Of a DNA stretch of 19,128 nucleotides, positions 6,699 through 14,581 are shown piece after piece. The DNA comes from JBIOUF01 sp044866695. Its GTDB lineage: Bacteria; Actinomycetota; Actinomycetes; Propionibacteriales; Nocardioidaceae. Position 1 is the stretch's first letter. Every line of letters begins with the position of its first letter. Under the pieces are notes generated by a model. That model did no database searches and was not told the DNA's origin. It worked only from the letters and a program-made list of their open reading frames with translations. The position numbers and the translations under genes were made by a program. The DNA is taken from positions 1-19,128 of the forward strand of contig JBIOUF010000137.1 in NCBI GenBank assembly GCA_044866695.1, written 5' to 3'.

Positions 6699-6728
6699 GC
6701 CCCCATACCGACCAGTGGCCACGATGCC

Positions 6729-6734
6729 TAGGCT
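6729..6734 (+). promoter_or_regulatory. -10-like box TAGGCT of acs
   Basis: TAGGCT fits TANNNT and lies between the actP hairpin and the acs start, with transcription predicted near 6741. Together with the hairpin it suggests acs has its own promoter. Confidence 0.45.
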
Positions 6735-6750
6735 GACGAGAGGAACCGAC

Positions 6751-8742
6751 ATGTCCACCAGGGGAGCCCACGTGACCGAGCAGCAGAAGTCAGAAGGCCT
6801 GGAGAACCTCCTCCACGAGGAGCGCCGGTTCGACCCTCCGGCCGAGCTCGCCGCGAACGCGAACATCACCGACGAGGCGTACGCCGCGGCCGCCGCGGAC
6901 CGGCTGGGCTACTGGGCGAAGCAGGCCGAGCGGGTGACCTGGGCCGAGCCGTTCACCGACGTGCTGGACTGGTCCGACCCGCCGTTCGCGAAGTGGTTCG
7001 TGGGGGGGAGGCTCAACGCCGCGTACAACTGCGTGGACCGTCACGTCGAGGCGGGCAAGGGCGACAAGGTGGCCATCCACTGGGTGGGCGAGCCCGGGGA
7101 CACCCGCGACCTCACCTACGCCGAGCTCGAGGACGAGGTCTGCAAGGCCGCCAACGCGCTCACCGAGCTGGGGGTCCGCACCGGGGACCGGGTGGCCATC
7201 TACATGCCGATGATCCCCGAGGCGATCGTCGCGATGCTGGCCTGCGCGCGGGTCGGCGCACCGCACACCGTGGTCTTCGGCGGCTTCTCCGCGGACGCGC
7301 TGATGAACCGCATCCAGGACTGCGACGCCCGCGTCGTTGTCACCTCCGACGGTGGCTACCGCCGGGGCAGCCCGTCGGGGCTGAAGCCGGCCGTGGACGA
7401 AGCCGTCAAGTCCTGCCCCGACGTCCGGCACGTGCTAGTGGTGCGGCGCACCGGCCAGGACGTCGCCTGGGACGCCGACCGCGACGTGTGGTGGCACGAG
7501 CTGGTCGACCGGCAGCCGACCGACCACGTCCCGGAGGCGTTCGACGCCGAGCACCCGCTCTACGTCATGTACACCTCGGGCACGACCGGGAAGCCGAAGG
7601 GCATCCTGCACACCACGGGCGGCTACCTGGTCGGCACGGCGTACACCTTCGACGCGATCTTCGACCACAAGGCCGACACCGACGTCTACTGGTGCACCGC
7701 GGACATCGGCTGGGTCACCGGCCACTCCTACATCGTGTACGGCCCGCTCGCCAACGGGGTGACCCAGGTGCTCTACGAGGGCACGCCGGACACCCCGCAC
7801 AAGGGCCGCTGGTGGCAGATCATCGCCGAGCACGGCGTGACCGTGTTCTACACGGCGCCCACGGCGATCCGCACGTTCATGAAGTGGGGCAGGGAGATCC
7901 CCGCCGAGCACGACCTGTCCTCGCTCCGCCTGCTCGGCAGCGTCGGGGAGTCGATCAACCCCGAGGCATACATGTGGTACCGCGAGGTGATCGGCGGCGA
8001 CCGGTGCCCGATCGTGGACACCTGGTGGCAGACCGAGACCGGCATGATCATGATCAGCCCGCTCCCCGGCGTGACCTCCGGCAAGCCGGGGTCCGCGATG
8101 ACCCCGATCCCGGGCGTCTGCGCCGACGTGGTCGACGACATGGGCGAGCCGGTGCCGAACGGGGGCGGCGGCTACCTGGTGCTCACCGAGCCCTGGCCGG
8201 CGATGCTGCGCACCATCTGGGGCGACGACCAGCGGTTCAAGGACACCTACTGGGCCAGGTTCCCGGGCCGCTACTTCGCCGGCGACGGCGCCAAGAAGGA
8301 CGAGGACGGCGACATCTGGCTGCTCGGCCGGGTGGACGACGTGATGAACGTGTCCGGTCACCGGCTCTCCACCACCGAGATCGAGTCGGCCCTGGTGTCC
8401 CACCCGAAGGTCGCCGAGGCCGCGGTGGTCGGCGCCACCGACGACACCACCGGCCAGGCGGTCTGCGCCTTCGTCATCCTGGTCGAGTCCGCCGGCGACG
8501 GGGGTGCCGACATCGTCGCGGAGCTGCGCGGCCACGTCGCCAAGGAGATCGGCGCGATCGCCAAGCCCCGCCAGCTGATGGTGGTGCCCGAGCTGCCCAA
8601 GACCCGCTCCGGGAAGATCATGCGCCGCCTGCTTCGCGACGTCGCCGAGCACCGCGAGGTCGGCGACGTGACCACCCTGGCCGACTCCTCGGTGATGAAC
8701 CTGATCAAGACCGGTCTGGAGGCGGGATCCGAGGAGGGCTGA
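6751..8742 (+). CDS. acs: Acetyl-CoA synthetase (AMP-forming)
   Basis: 663 residues, the usual Acs length. It converts acetate, ATP and CoA to acetyl-CoA through acetyl-AMP in the cytoplasm. Visible features are the N-terminal AKWFVGGRLNAAYNCVDRH region, the ATP-binding loop TSGTTGKPKG (275-284), DTWWQTETG (423-431) with the tryptophan that sets acetate-size selectivity, YFAGDGA and GRVDDVMNVSGHR (the hinge region), and PKTRSGKIMRR near the C-terminus. Lys622 in the last motif is the lysine whose acetylation switches off Acs in many bacteria, so protein-acetylation control is likely. ATG 6751 has GAGAGGA six bases upstream. GTG 6772 also has a good AGGGGAG and would shorten the protein by seven residues. 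It completes the acetate pathway begun by actP. Confidence 0.96.
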   Translation: MSTRGAHVTEQQKSEGLENLLHEERRFDPPAELAANANITDEAYAAAAADRLGYWAKQAERVTWAEPFTDVLDWSDPPFAKWFVGGRLNAAYNCVDRHVEAGKGDKVAIHWVGEPGDTRDLTYAELEDEVCKAANALTELGVRTGDRVAIYMPMIPEAIVAMLACARVGAPHTVVFGGFSADALMNRIQDCDARVVVTSDGGYRRGSPSGLKPAVDEAVKSCPDVRHVLVVRRTGQDVAWDADRDVWWHELVDRQPTDHVPEAFDAEHPLYVMYTSGTTGKPKGILHTTGGYLVGTAYTFDAIFDHKADTDVYWCTADIGWVTGHSYIVYGPLANGVTQVLYEGTPDTPHKGRWWQIIAEHGVTVFYTAPTAIRTFMKWGREIPAEHDLSSLRLLGSVGESINPEAYMWYREVIGGDRCPIVDTWWQTETGMIMISPLPGVTSGKPGSAMTPIPGVCADVVDDMGEPVPNGGGGYLVLTEPWPAMLRTIWGDDQRFKDTYWARFPGRYFAGDGAKKDEDGDIWLLGRVDDVMNVSGHRLSTTEIESALVSHPKVAEAAVVGATDDTTGQAVCAFVILVESAGDGGADIVAELRGHVAKEIGAIAKPRQLMVVPELPKTRSGKIMRRLLRDVAEHREVGDVTTLADSSVMNLIKTGLEAGSEEG

Positions 8743-8758
8743 CGCCGTCCGCCGGCCT

Positions 8759-8846
8759 GGTTGTGGCCGATAACCGCAGGCTGTCTCGGCGTGTCGCCGC
8801 AGTCTGAGGCCACAACCGCACGGCCGTGCAGGCATCGGCCACAACC
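8759..8846. repeat. Alternative inverted repeats between acs and nhaA
   Basis: GGTTGTGGCCGA (8759-8770) is complementary over 12 bp to 8835-8846 and over 10 bp to GGCCACAACC at 8808-8817. The first arm can therefore pair with either downstream copy but not both. The 121-nt gap holds this structure and no gene. It may serve as a terminator for acs or be an intergenic repeat. Confidence 0.5.
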
Positions 8847-8863
8847 ACGCCGACCGGACCACC

Positions 8864-10057
8864 ATGGCTGAGCCGCGTCGCACCTTCCTGGCCCGCCAGT
8901 CCCCCGGCGAGAGCACGTTCCTCGGGGACCTGCTCCGCAAGGAGACCGTCGGCGGTGGCGTGGTGCTGGTGGCCGCGGTCGTCGCGGTTGTGTGGGCGAA
9001 CTCGCCGTGGGCCGCGGCGTACCAGGCGTTCTGCGACACCCGGCTCGGCCCGCTCGACCTGCGGCACTGGGCCTCCGACGGCGCCCTGACGCTGTTCTTC
9101 TTCGTCGCCGGGCTGGAGCTCAAGCGGGAGCTCGTCGTCGGGTCGTTGCGCCGGCCGGCGGACGCCCTGGTCCCCATGGTGGCCGCGGCCGCCGGCGTCC
9201 TCACCCCGGCCCTGGTGTACGTCGCGGTGAACCTGGCCGCCGACGGGGACCTGCGCGGCTGGGCGGTGCCGGCCGCCACCGACATCGCCTTCGCCCTCGC
9301 CGTGCTGGGTGTGGTCGGCTCGGGGCTGCCGGGGGAGCTGCGCGCGTTCCTGCTCACCCTGGCGGTGGTCGACGACCTGATCGTCATCGTCCTCATCGCG
9401 GTGCTGTTCAGCGACGACATCGCGCTGCTTCCGCTGCTGCTGGCCGCCGTCGGGCTCGCCGTCTACGCCTTGCTGCAGCGGCTGCGGGGCGAGTCGTGGC
9501 TGTGGTACGTGCCGCTCTCGCTGGCGATCTGGTGGTGCGTCCACGAGAGCGGGGTCCACGCGACCGTGGCCGGCGTGGCGATGGGGCTGCTCACCCGGGT
9601 GCGGCCGGACCCGGGCGAGGACCGGTCCCCGGCGGAGGCGCTGGAGCACCGGCTCACCCCGTTCTCGGCGGGCCTCGCGGTGCCGTTCTTCGCGCTGACC
9701 AGCGCGGGCGTGGAAATGCACCCGGGCTCCCTGGCCGGCGACCCGGTCGCCCTGGGCGTCCTGCTCGGCCTGGTCGTCGGCAAGCCGGTCGGCGTCCTCG
9801 CCGGCGCGGCGGTGGTGGTCCGGCTGACCCGTGCCGAGCTCGGCTCGGACCTGACCTGGCGCGACCTGGCGGGAGCGGCGGTGCTGGCTGGCGTGGGGTT
9901 CACCGTCGCCCTGCTGGTCGCCGAGCTGTCCTTCCCCGAGGCCCAGGCGGCGGCGGCAAAGACCGCGGTGCTCGCGGCGTCCGTCGTCTCGGCGCTGCTC
10001 GCCGCCGTGGTTCTGCGGCGTCGTCGCCGGGCACACGCGAGCCGTGGCCTAGGGTGA
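8864..10057 (+). CDS. nhaA: Na+/H+ antiporter NhaA
   Basis: 397 residues, typical for NhaA, an inner-membrane antiporter that exports sodium in exchange for protons. It shows the family hallmarks: FFFVAGLELKREL near residues 81-93, PAATDIAFALAVLGVVG with Thr139-Asp140, the ion-binding aspartate pair Asp170-Asp171 in LAVVDDLIVIVLIA, and GKPVG with Lys307, equivalent to the structural lysine of the E. coli protein. The C-terminus is Arg-rich. The start at ATG 8864 has only a weak ribosome site. Its position downstream of two Na+-coupled symporters may help restore the sodium gradient, but that link is inference. Confidence 0.93.
   Translation: MAEPRRTFLARQSPGESTFLGDLLRKETVGGGVVLVAAVVAVVWANSPWAAAYQAFCDTRLGPLDLRHWASDGALTLFFFVAGLELKRELVVGSLRRPADALVPMVAAAAGVLTPALVYVAVNLAADGDLRGWAVPAATDIAFALAVLGVVGSGLPGELRAFLLTLAVVDDLIVIVLIAVLFSDDIALLPLLLAAVGLAVYALLQRLRGESWLWYVPLSLAIWWCVHESGVHATVAGVAMGLLTRVRPDPGEDRSPAEALEHRLTPFSAGLAVPFFALTSAGVEMHPGSLAGDPVALGVLLGLVVGKPVGVLAGAAVVVRLTRAELGSDLTWRDLAGAAVLAGVGFTVALLVAELSFPEAQAAAAKTAVLAASVVSALLAAVVLRRRRRAHASRGLG
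10050..10055 (+). promoter_or_regulatory. -10-like box TAGGGT before the holin-like gene
   Basis: The TANNNT-type box overlaps the end of nhaA and its stop codon. A strong AAGGAGGA Shine-Dalgarno follows (10064-10071), so a short-leader transcript for the next gene is possible. Confidence 0.35.
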
Positions 10058-10075
10058 GCCTTCGAAGGAGGACCG

Positions 10076-10504
10076 ATGACCGACATCAGCCGCACCTCGG
10101 CCGTGCAGACACCGGCGCCCACGGTGCCGGAGGAGCCCAGCATCGGCACGCTCGTCGCCGAGGCCAGCCGGGACGTGTCGACGCTGCTGCGCACCGAGAT
10201 CGCGCTGGCCAAGGCAGAGCTCAAGGTCAGCGCGCGGGCCGGCGGCGCGGCCGTCGGGCTGTTCGGCGGGGCCGCGTACCTGCTCGTGCTCGCCACCGTG
10301 ATGTTCTTCGTGGCCGTCGCGTACTTCCTGCACATGACCGGGCTGGACCTCGCCTGGTGCTTTCTCATCGTGTTCGGCCTGCTGGTCCTGCTCGCGGCGC
10401 TGCTCGGGTTCCTCGGCTACCGGAAGGTGCGCCGGGTCAAGCCGCCCGAGCGGGCGATCACCCAGGCCCAGGAGACCAAGAAGGTGTTCCTCGAGAGGGG
10501 CTGA
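10076..10504 (+). CDS. Actinobacterial holin-X-type membrane protein (Phage_holin_3_6)
   Basis: 142 residues from ATG 10076 with AAGGAGGA upstream. A soluble N-terminus contains the family signature SRDVSTLLRTEIALAKAELK (31-50), followed by two long membrane helices (about 58-85 and 91-115) and a basic tail. The domain is named after holin-like proteins, but in actinobacteria these are chromosomal genes of unknown role with no phage around them. A small membrane protein sits in the comparable position near marP in mycobacteria (Rv3669, from memory). Nothing here suggests a lysis function. It converges on marP with only two bases between the stop codons. Confidence 0.85.
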   Translation: MTDISRTSAVQTPAPTVPEEPSIGTLVAEASRDVSTLLRTEIALAKAELKVSARAGGAAVGLFGGAAYLLVLATVMFFVAVAYFLHMTGLDLAWCFLIVFGLLVLLAALLGFLGYRKVRRVKPPERAITQAQETKKVFLERG

Positions 10505-10509
10505 CGTCA
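10502..10509. other. Palindrome holding two convergent stop codons
   Basis: TGACGTCA contains the TGA of the holin-like gene (10502-10504) and, on the other strand, the TGA of marP (10509-10507). There is no room for a separate terminator on either side, so transcripts must run into the opposing gene. Confidence 0.8.
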
Positions 10510-11682
10510 AGCGCAGTCGCCGGTGCTGACCTCGGCGTCGTTGGTGAGCCCGGCCGCCGCGGCGGCGGCGACCTGGTCGGCGGTGAGCGCGTACCCGGTG
10601 TCGACGTCGGTCACCGAGGCGGCGAAGATCACCCCGAGCACCCGGCCGCGCAGGGACACCAGCGGACCGCCGGAGTTGCCGGGCCGGATCTGGGAGCGCA
10701 CGGAGTACACCTCGCGGACGACCGCGCCGGTGTCGTAGATGGTGGGGCTGCGCAGCCGCTGCTGCGCGCGGATCCGCGCGCCCCGGACGTCGAACGGCCC
10801 GTCCTGGGGGTAGCCCAGAACCGCCGCGGCCGTGCCCGGGGGCTTCGGGGTCCGGTCGAAGCGCAGGTACGGCGCGTCCAGGCCGTCCACCGCGAGGACG
10901 GCGACGTCGAGCGCCGGGTCGTAGTGGACGACCCGGGCGTCGAGCTCCTCCTCACCGACCTGCACGTGCGGGTCGCCCACCCCGGCCACGACGTGCGCGT
11001 TGGTCATCAGCCGGTCCGGTGCGTAGGCGAACGCGGTGCCTTCGATGCCGCGACCGCAGGCGTTCTCGCCGCGCAGCTTCACCACGGCGTCCGCTGCCGC
11101 GGCGACCTGCGGGTCGCGGGCCACGCGGGCCGGGGGCGGGGCCACCTCGACGATGCGCTCGGGGGCGAACGGCTCGAGGTACCGCGGGAAGACGCTGGTG
11201 CCCACGACCTCGTTGAAGGACTGCAGGGCCCGCACCGCCTCCGGCGGCATCACCTGGTCGACCCGGGCCAGCACCTCCGAGGCCCGCACCTCCTGGGTCA
11301 CCCACGGCAGCCGGGCCCCGCTGGCGGCGACGCCGAGGGCCCACGCCACCACCAGCACGGCGACGACGCTGAGCGCGGCGCCGCCGATGGCGTCCAGGGC
11401 CCGAGCCGGCTGCCAGGTGATCCGGTCCCGGATGCGGCCGCCGACGTGGGACAGGATCGCCTGGCCGAACGTCGCGCACACCAGCACCACGAACAGCGCC
11501 CCCAGCGAGACCCACACCGAGGGCTGGGCCTCGCCGAACAGCCGCGGGGTGAGCCAGATGCCCAGCAGCCCGCCGAGCAGCAGCCCGGCGGTCGAGAAGG
11601 CACCGCAGACGAAGCCCTGCCAGTAGCCGGAGATCGCGTAGGCGGCGACCAGGACCAGCAGCACCCAGTCCAAGGCGTTCAC
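10507..11682 (-). CDS. marP: MarP-type membrane serine protease (CvpA domain plus chymotrypsin-like domain)
   Basis: 391 residues. An N-terminal CvpA/colicin-V-like part has about four membrane helices (residues 5-120), followed by a linker and an extracytoplasmic trypsin-like domain. The catalytic triad is visible: His230 (TNAHVVAG), Asp259 (DPALDVAVL) and Ser337 (RPGNSGGP). Cys209 and Cys390 fit the activating disulfide known in the M. tuberculosis enzyme, whose residues are offset by about five. MarP protects mycobacteria from acid and oxidative stress by cleaving envelope proteins. The GTG start overlaps the Nudix stop (GTGA), making it the last gene of the nth-tlpA-nudix-marP operon, as in mycobacteria. 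Confidence 0.95.
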   Translation of the reverse strand: MNALDWVLLVLVAAYAISGYWQGFVCGAFSTAGLLLGGLLGIWLTPRLFGEAQPSVWVSLGALFVVLVCATFGQAILSHVGGRIRDRITWQPARALDAIGGAALSVVAVLVVAWALGVAASGARLPWVTQEVRASEVLARVDQVMPPEAVRALQSFNEVVGTSVFPRYLEPFAPERIVEVAPPPARVARDPQVAAAADAVVKLRGENACGRGIEGTAFAYAPDRLMTNAHVVAGVGDPHVQVGEEELDARVVHYDPALDVAVLAVDGLDAPYLRFDRTPKPPGTAAAVLGYPQDGPFDVRGARIRAQQRLRSPTIYDTGAVVREVYSVRSQIRPGNSGGPLVSLRGRVLGVIFAASVTDVDTGYALTADQVAAAAAAGLTNDAEVSTGDCA

Positions 11683-12467
11683 CGCCGGTCACCCGGCCCG
11701 TCCTCGCCGGGCCGGTGCTCGCGGTCGAGGTCGAGGTAGTCGGCGGGCACCAGCCCGGCGGCGACCGGGTCGAACTCCTCCCCCGGGGGGACCTCGACGC
11801 CCAGCATGGCGGCCAGGCGCCTCCAGTCCACCATCCGCTCGGGGAGGCGGCGCACCCTGGTGCGGTCCCACGCGCGGGCCCAGCCGACGTGCTCGAGGAG
11901 CGCGTCGACGATGCCGGCGGTGAAGCCCCAGAGCAGGACGTCGCCCTCGGGGCCGATCATCCACCCCGGGCCGTCCCATCCCATCGGGTGTCGCACCGTG
12001 AACCGACGCCCGGGGTCCGCCAGCGCGCTGACCGACACCCGGTAGGCCGCGTGCACCTCGTCGGGGTTGGGCCGCAGCGGCCGGTCCCCGGCCCAGTGCG
12101 CGAGCACGGGCGCCACCGCGAAGTTGGTCGGCGGCAGCCACAGCCGCGGCAGCACCGCGAAGACCTGGATCCAGTCCGGCTGGATGCCGGTCTCCTCCCA
12201 GGCCTCCCGCTGCGCGGCCTCGACGGCTGACTCGCCGGGGTCCAGCGAGCCGCCGGGGAAGGACACGTGGCCGGGCTGGGACCGCATGTGGTGCGCGCGC
12301 TCGGTGAGCAGGAGGTCCGGGCCGTCGGGCCCGTCGCCGAACAGGATCAGGACGGCGCCCTCGCGCGGCGGCGGGTCCTCGGGCGGCTCGTAGCCGCTCA
12401 GGTCCCGGCCCCGGATGGTGCCGGCGGCCCGGCGCAGCGGCTCGAGCCAGGCCGGGAGCTCGCTCAC
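11679..12467 (-). CDS. Nudix hydrolase, CoA pyrophosphatase type
   Basis: 262 residues from GTG 12467. The Nudix box is canonical: Gly73, Glu79, then REAWEETG (87-94). Just before it, LLTERAHHMRSQPGHVSFPGG matches the extra signature of the CoA/acyl-CoA diphosphatase subgroup (NUDT7/NUDT8, UPF0035), which splits CoA into phosphopantetheine and adenosine 3',5'-bisphosphate. The substrate is predicted from that motif only. Both ends overlap neighbours by GTGA. The mycobacterial counterpart lies in the same place between tlpA and marP. Confidence 0.9.
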   Translation of the reverse strand: MSELPAWLEPLRRAAGTIRGRDLSGYEPPEDPPPREGAVLILFGDGPDGPDLLLTERAHHMRSQPGHVSFPGGSLDPGESAVEAAQREAWEETGIQPDWIQVFAVLPRLWLPPTNFAVAPVLAHWAGDRPLRPNPDEVHAAYRVSVSALADPGRRFTVRHPMGWDGPGWMIGPEGDVLLWGFTAGIVDALLEHVGWARAWDRTRVRRLPERMVDWRRLAAMLGVEVPPGEEFDPVAAGLVPADYLDLDREHRPGEDGPGDRR

Positions 12468-13084
12468 GCTCCCACCTCGACCCCGGTGTGGTCGGCGACC
12501 AGGCCGGCGAGCTCGGCGAAGTCGCCCACGCGCCCGGGGAGGAACGTGACGCTGCCGCCGGCGTCGACCAGCAGCAGCCCGGGCAGCCCCACCAGCCGGT
12601 AGTGCTCGCCCAGCGAGCCCTCGGGGTCGGCCACCTGCCAGAACGTCGCCCCGGTGGTCCCCAGCAGGTCGAGCGCGGCGTCGGGCCGGACGTCTTCGAA
12701 GTCGACGCCGAGCACGGTGAGCCGGCCCTCGGTCTGCTCGTGCAGCCGCTGGAACAGCGGCAGCTCCTTGCGGCACGGGCCGCACCAGGACGCCCACACG
12801 CTGACCACGGCGGGGCCGGGGACCGCGGCCAGGTCCACCTGCCGGCCCCCACCGAGGCAGGGCAGGGCGAGGTCCGGCAGCCCGTGCTGCCCGGTGCCGG
12901 CGGGGTCGTCCAGGCGAGGGCAGGGCTCCACGCCGGCCGCCTGCTTGGCCGCCCGGAGCGCCGGTGAGTCCACCTCGACCCTGCTGTCGAAGGAGACCGC
13001 CGGCTCCTCCGCGGCGCCGCACCCGGCCAGCAGGACGAGCGTGAGCAGCGCTCCCAGACTCGGCCGGATGCGGGACGCGGTCAC
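12464..13084 (-). CDS. TlpA/ResA-like thioredoxin lipoprotein
   Basis: 206 residues from GTG 13084, overlapping the nth stop (GTGA). The signal peptide ends in a lipobox LLAGC with Cys22, so the protein should be lipid-anchored on the outer face of the membrane. The thioredoxin domain (about 84-200) has WCGPC with Cys101 and Cys104 and a later LVGLPG cis-proline loop. Two more cysteines (Cys55 and Cys76) lie before the domain. Such proteins reduce or exchange disulfides in exported proteins. Being co-transcribed with MarP, which depends on a disulfide, makes MarP or its substrates plausible partners; this is inference. Confidence 0.9.
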   Translation of the reverse strand: MTASRIRPSLGALLTLVLLAGCGAAEEPAVSFDSRVEVDSPALRAAKQAAGVEPCPRLDDPAGTGQHGLPDLALPCLGGGRQVDLAAVPGPAVVSVWASWCGPCRKELPLFQRLHEQTEGRLTVLGVDFEDVRPDAALDLLGTTGATFWQVADPEGSLGEHYRLVGLPGLLLVDAGGSVTFLPGRVGDFAELAGLVADHTGVEVGA

Positions 13085-13773
13085 GCCCGCCCCTCGGTGC
13101 GGACCAGCGTCGCGGCCTTCACCGGGTCGACCGGACCTTCGCCGTACGACGGGCACCACCGCGCCACCGGGCAGACCCCGCAGGCCGGGTTGCGGGCATG
13201 GCAGATCCGCCGGCCGTGCCAGATCAGGTGGTGGCTCAGCATCGTCCAGTCCCGCTTGGGGAATAGCGCGCCGATCTCGTGCTCCACCTTGACCGGGTCG
13301 GTCTGCGTGGTCCAGCCGAGCCGACGGGCCAGCCGGCCGACGTGGGTGTCGACGGTGATGCCCGGGACGCCGAACCCGTTGCCCAGCACGACGTTGGCGG
13401 TCTTGCGGCCGACCCCGGGCAGCGTGACCAGGTCGTCCAGGCGGGGCGGCACCTGCCCGTCGTACCGCTCGACCAGGGCCTGGGACAGGGCGAGCAGCGT
13501 GTCGGCCTTCACCCGGAAGAAGCCGGTCGGGCCGACGACCTGCTCCAGCTTCTCCCGGTCCGCGCCGGCCATCGCCCGCGCGTCGGGGTACAGCGCGAAC
13601 AGGGTCGGGCTGACCGCGTTGACCCGGCGGTCCGTCGTCTGCGCGGAGAGCACCGTGACCACCAGGAGCTGGAACGGGTCGGCGAAGTCGAGCTCGATGG
13701 TGGCGTCCGGATAGGTCTCCGCGAGCACCCGGTTCACCTTGCGAGCCCTGCGGACGAGGGCGGTGTCGGGCAC
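13081..13773 (-). CDS. nth: Endonuclease III (DNA glycosylase/AP lyase)
   Basis: 230 residues. It removes oxidised pyrimidines from DNA and cuts at the abasic site. Visible features are VTVLSAQTTDRRVN (39-52), the helix-hairpin-helix LPGVGRKTANVVLG with catalytic Lys124, catalytic Asp142 (TVDTHVGRLARR), and a complete [4Fe-4S] cluster motif C-x6-C-x2-C-x5-C at Cys191, 198, 201 and 207. The GTG at 13773 is chosen because a -10-like box lies seven bases upstream; longer in-frame forms would run through the promoter region shared with crp. It is the first gene of the operon reaching marP. Confidence 0.94.
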   Translation of the reverse strand: MPDTALVRRARKVNRVLAETYPDATIELDFADPFQLLVVTVLSAQTTDRRVNAVSPTLFALYPDARAMAGADREKLEQVVGPTGFFRVKADTLLALSQALVERYDGQVPPRLDDLVTLPGVGRKTANVVLGNGFGVPGITVDTHVGRLARRLGWTTQTDPVKVEHEIGALFPKRDWTMLSHHLIWHGRRICHARNPACGVCPVARWCPSYGEGPVDPVKAATLVRTEGRA

Positions 13774-13780
13774 GAGAGAC

Positions 13781-13786
13781 AGGGTA
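13781..13786 (-). promoter_or_regulatory. -10-like box TACCCT, probable leaderless promoter of nth
   Basis: Read on the minus strand, TACCCT fits TANNNT and ends seven bases before the GTG at 13773. The transcript would begin at or next to the start codon. The divergent crp gene starts 130 nt away. Confidence 0.45.
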
Positions 13787-13903
13787 CGTCGGGGCGTGGC
13801 CCGGCCGGCCCCACAACCGGCCGCCCCGGCCCGACGTCCCATACGACAGAATGTGAGACGTGCCATGCCCGGGCAGGAGGCTCGGTGGGCCGGAGGAGGT
13901 CTC

Positions 13904-14581
13904 GTGGAGAACGACGTGCTGCGCCAGGCGACGCTGTTCAGCGCGCTCGACGACGAGGCGGCCACGGCGTTGCGGGCCTCCATGTCCACCACCCGGCTGC
14001 GCCGCGGCGAGGTGCTGTTCCGGGAGGGCGACTCCGGCGACCGGCTTTACATCGTGGTCGACGGCAAGGTGAAGCTGGGCCGCACCTCCTCCGACGGTCG
14101 CGAGAACCTGCTGGCCATCCTCGGCCCCGGCCAGATGTTCGGCGAGCTGTCCCTGTTCGACCCGGGCCCCCGCTCGGCCACCGTCACGGCGGTCACCGAC
14201 ACGTCGTTCTACTCGCTGTCGCACGAGGACCTGCTGCGGTGGCTCGACGGCCGGCCGGGGGTGGCCCGCGGCCTGCTCGCCCAGCTCGCCGGCCGGCTGC
14301 GCCGCGCCAACGACGTGGTCGCGGACCTGGTGTTCTCCGACGTCCCGGGCCGGGTGGCCAAGGCGCTGCTCGACCTCGCCGACCGGTTCGGCCGCACCGC
14401 CGACGACGGGGTCCACGTCCACCACGACCTCACCCAGGAGGAGCTGGCCCAGCTGGTCGGCGCCTCCCGCGAGACCGTCAACAAGGCGCTCGCCGACTTC
14501 GCCAGCCGCGGCTGGCTGCGGCTCGAGCCCCGGTCCGTGGTGATCATGGACGTCGAGCGGCTGGCCCGCCGGGCTCGCTAG
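13904..14581 (+). CDS. crp: CRP/FNR-family cAMP-responsive transcription regulator
   Basis: 225 residues from GTG 13904 with GGAGGAGGT five bases upstream. The cyclic-nucleotide domain has REGDSGDRLYIVVDGKVKLG (40-59) and the phosphate-binding cassette FGELSLFDPGPRSA (79-92), with Gly80, Glu81, Arg90 and Ser91 matching the cAMP contacts of E. coli CRP. The C-terminal winged helix contains LTQEELAQLVGASRETVNKA (176-195), nearly identical to mycobacterial CRP (Rv3676). It should bind TGTGA-N6-TCACA, and such a site occurs at 4597-4612. A run TGTGA in its own upstream region (13852-13856) is only a half-site. Its stop codon overlaps the convergent metallo-beta-lactamase gene. Confidence 0.95.
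   Translation: MENDVLRQATLFSALDDEAATALRASMSTTRLRRGEVLFREGDSGDRLYIVVDGKVKLGRTSSDGRENLLAILGPGQMFGELSLFDPGPRSATVTAVTDTSFYSLSHEDLLRWLDGRPGVARGLLAQLAGRLRRANDVVADLVFSDVPGRVAKALLDLADRFGRTADDGVHVHHDLTQEELAQLVGASRETVNKALADFASRGWLRLEPRSVVIMDVERLARRAR

Noticed and set aside
7435..9420. Very long open frames with no assigned function, e.g. minus 7435-9420, minus 2882-4693, plus 8992-11739, plus 152-1576
   Set aside because: They lie antisense to, or in other frames of, well-identified genes; their translations are Arg/Gly/Pro/Ala-rich and domain-free, as expected for shadows in GC-rich DNA.
10076..10504. Holin-like gene as evidence of a prophage
   Set aside because: No other phage gene is nearby and this family is a common chromosomal gene in actinobacteria beside marP-type loci.
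13852..13867. TGTGA before crp as an autoregulatory CRP site
   Set aside because: Only one half of the palindrome is present; the second half does not resemble TCACA.
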